Shown piece after piece: positions 62,838 through 64,000 of a stretch of DNA of 64,000 nt. Made by a program: the position numbers and the translations under genes. The notes under the pieces are model-generated. The model saw only the letters and a program-made list of their open reading frames with translations, did no database searches and had not been told where the DNA came from. Within the stretch, counting starts at the first letter, position 1. Each line of letters begins with the position of its first letter. The stretch comes from Glycomyces arizonensis DSM 44726 (GTDB lineage Bacteria > Actinomycetota > Actinomycetes > Mycobacteriales > Micromonosporaceae). The stretch spans positions 1-64,000 of the forward strand of contig NZ_AXWO01000025.1 of NCBI RefSeq assembly GCF_000482705.1, read 5' to 3'.

Positions 62838-64000
<1,163 letters not shown>

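Overview
This window is high-GC DNA (about 70% by eye) from an actinomycete. Evidence for this is the gene order dprA-comM-yraN / M23 peptidase / rpsB-tsf-pyrH-frr-cdsA-rlmN ... dxr-rseP-ispG (the arrangement seen in mycobacteria and streptomycetes), a SigR/RsrA redox pair, a WhiB protein, an actinobacterial 24-residue ribosomal protein bL37, a DUF5753/DUF397 regulator pair, and frequent GTG starts. The pectate lyases and DUF222-type protein would suit a filamentous soil or plant-associated genus such as Glycomyces or a relative, but the genus is inference.

Layout. 1-5.3 kb is accessory: a truncated DUF222/HNH-type gene, two overlapping unknown ORFs, a DUF5753 regulator with its DUF397 partner, a methyltransferase, a phosphotransferase and an unknown small protein. 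5.5-11.9 kb is central metabolism: the E2 and E3 subunits of 2-oxoacid dehydrogenase, leucyl aminopeptidase and GcvT. 12.0-18.6 kb is a uronate operon: two Gfo/Idh/MocA oxidoreductases, glucuronate isomerase, a fuconate-dehydratase-like enolase-superfamily enzyme and a fructuronate/tagaturonate reductase. 18.7-23.9 kb holds a compact five-gene operon: a MotB-like single-pass membrane protein, a two-helix membrane protein with a very long coiled-coil tail, a TerY-like vWA protein, a PP2C phosphatase (apparently tandem) and a Ser/Thr-kinase-like protein. I read this as a TerY-P signalling triad joined to a stator-like membrane pair; it is the most interesting system here. 23.9-27.8 kb is pectin/hemicellulose attack: two Tat-exported PL1 pectate lyases and a CE7 acetyl esterase. 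27.8-34.8 kb is housekeeping and stress response: hisN, rsgA, aroA, a SRAP protein, whiB, sigR-rsrA and a TetR. 35-39.8 kb is unusual: bL37 next to a 163-bp foldback repeat, a SIS-domain sugar-phosphate protein, an unknown 410-residue protein, two heptanucleotide tandem repeats flanking dprA, and a decayed internal fragment of the SIS gene lying between comM and dprA. 40-50 kb is comM, yraN (no in-frame stop), an M23 peptidase, the ribosome/translation operon, cdsA, rlmN and a DivIVA-like protein. 50-64 kb holds a membrane protein, a metallo-beta-lactamase/Rieske fusion, a TetR-MMPL pair, a sugar ABC transporter without its own ATPase, a relic toxin-antitoxin locus, purU, dxr, rseP and the start of ispG.

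How the genes work together. Five exact copies and one near copy of the LacI-family-like palindrome GCAAGCGNTTGC occur only at the carbohydrate genes: three within or just ahead of the uronate operon, one before each pectate lyase, and one inside the promoter of the ABC transporter. This suggests one regulon for extracellular pectin cleavage, oligosaccharide import and uronate catabolism, controlled by a LacI-type repressor encoded outside the window. Start sites are inferred from ribosome-binding sites and family lengths. No database search was possible, so family names rest on recognised motifs.
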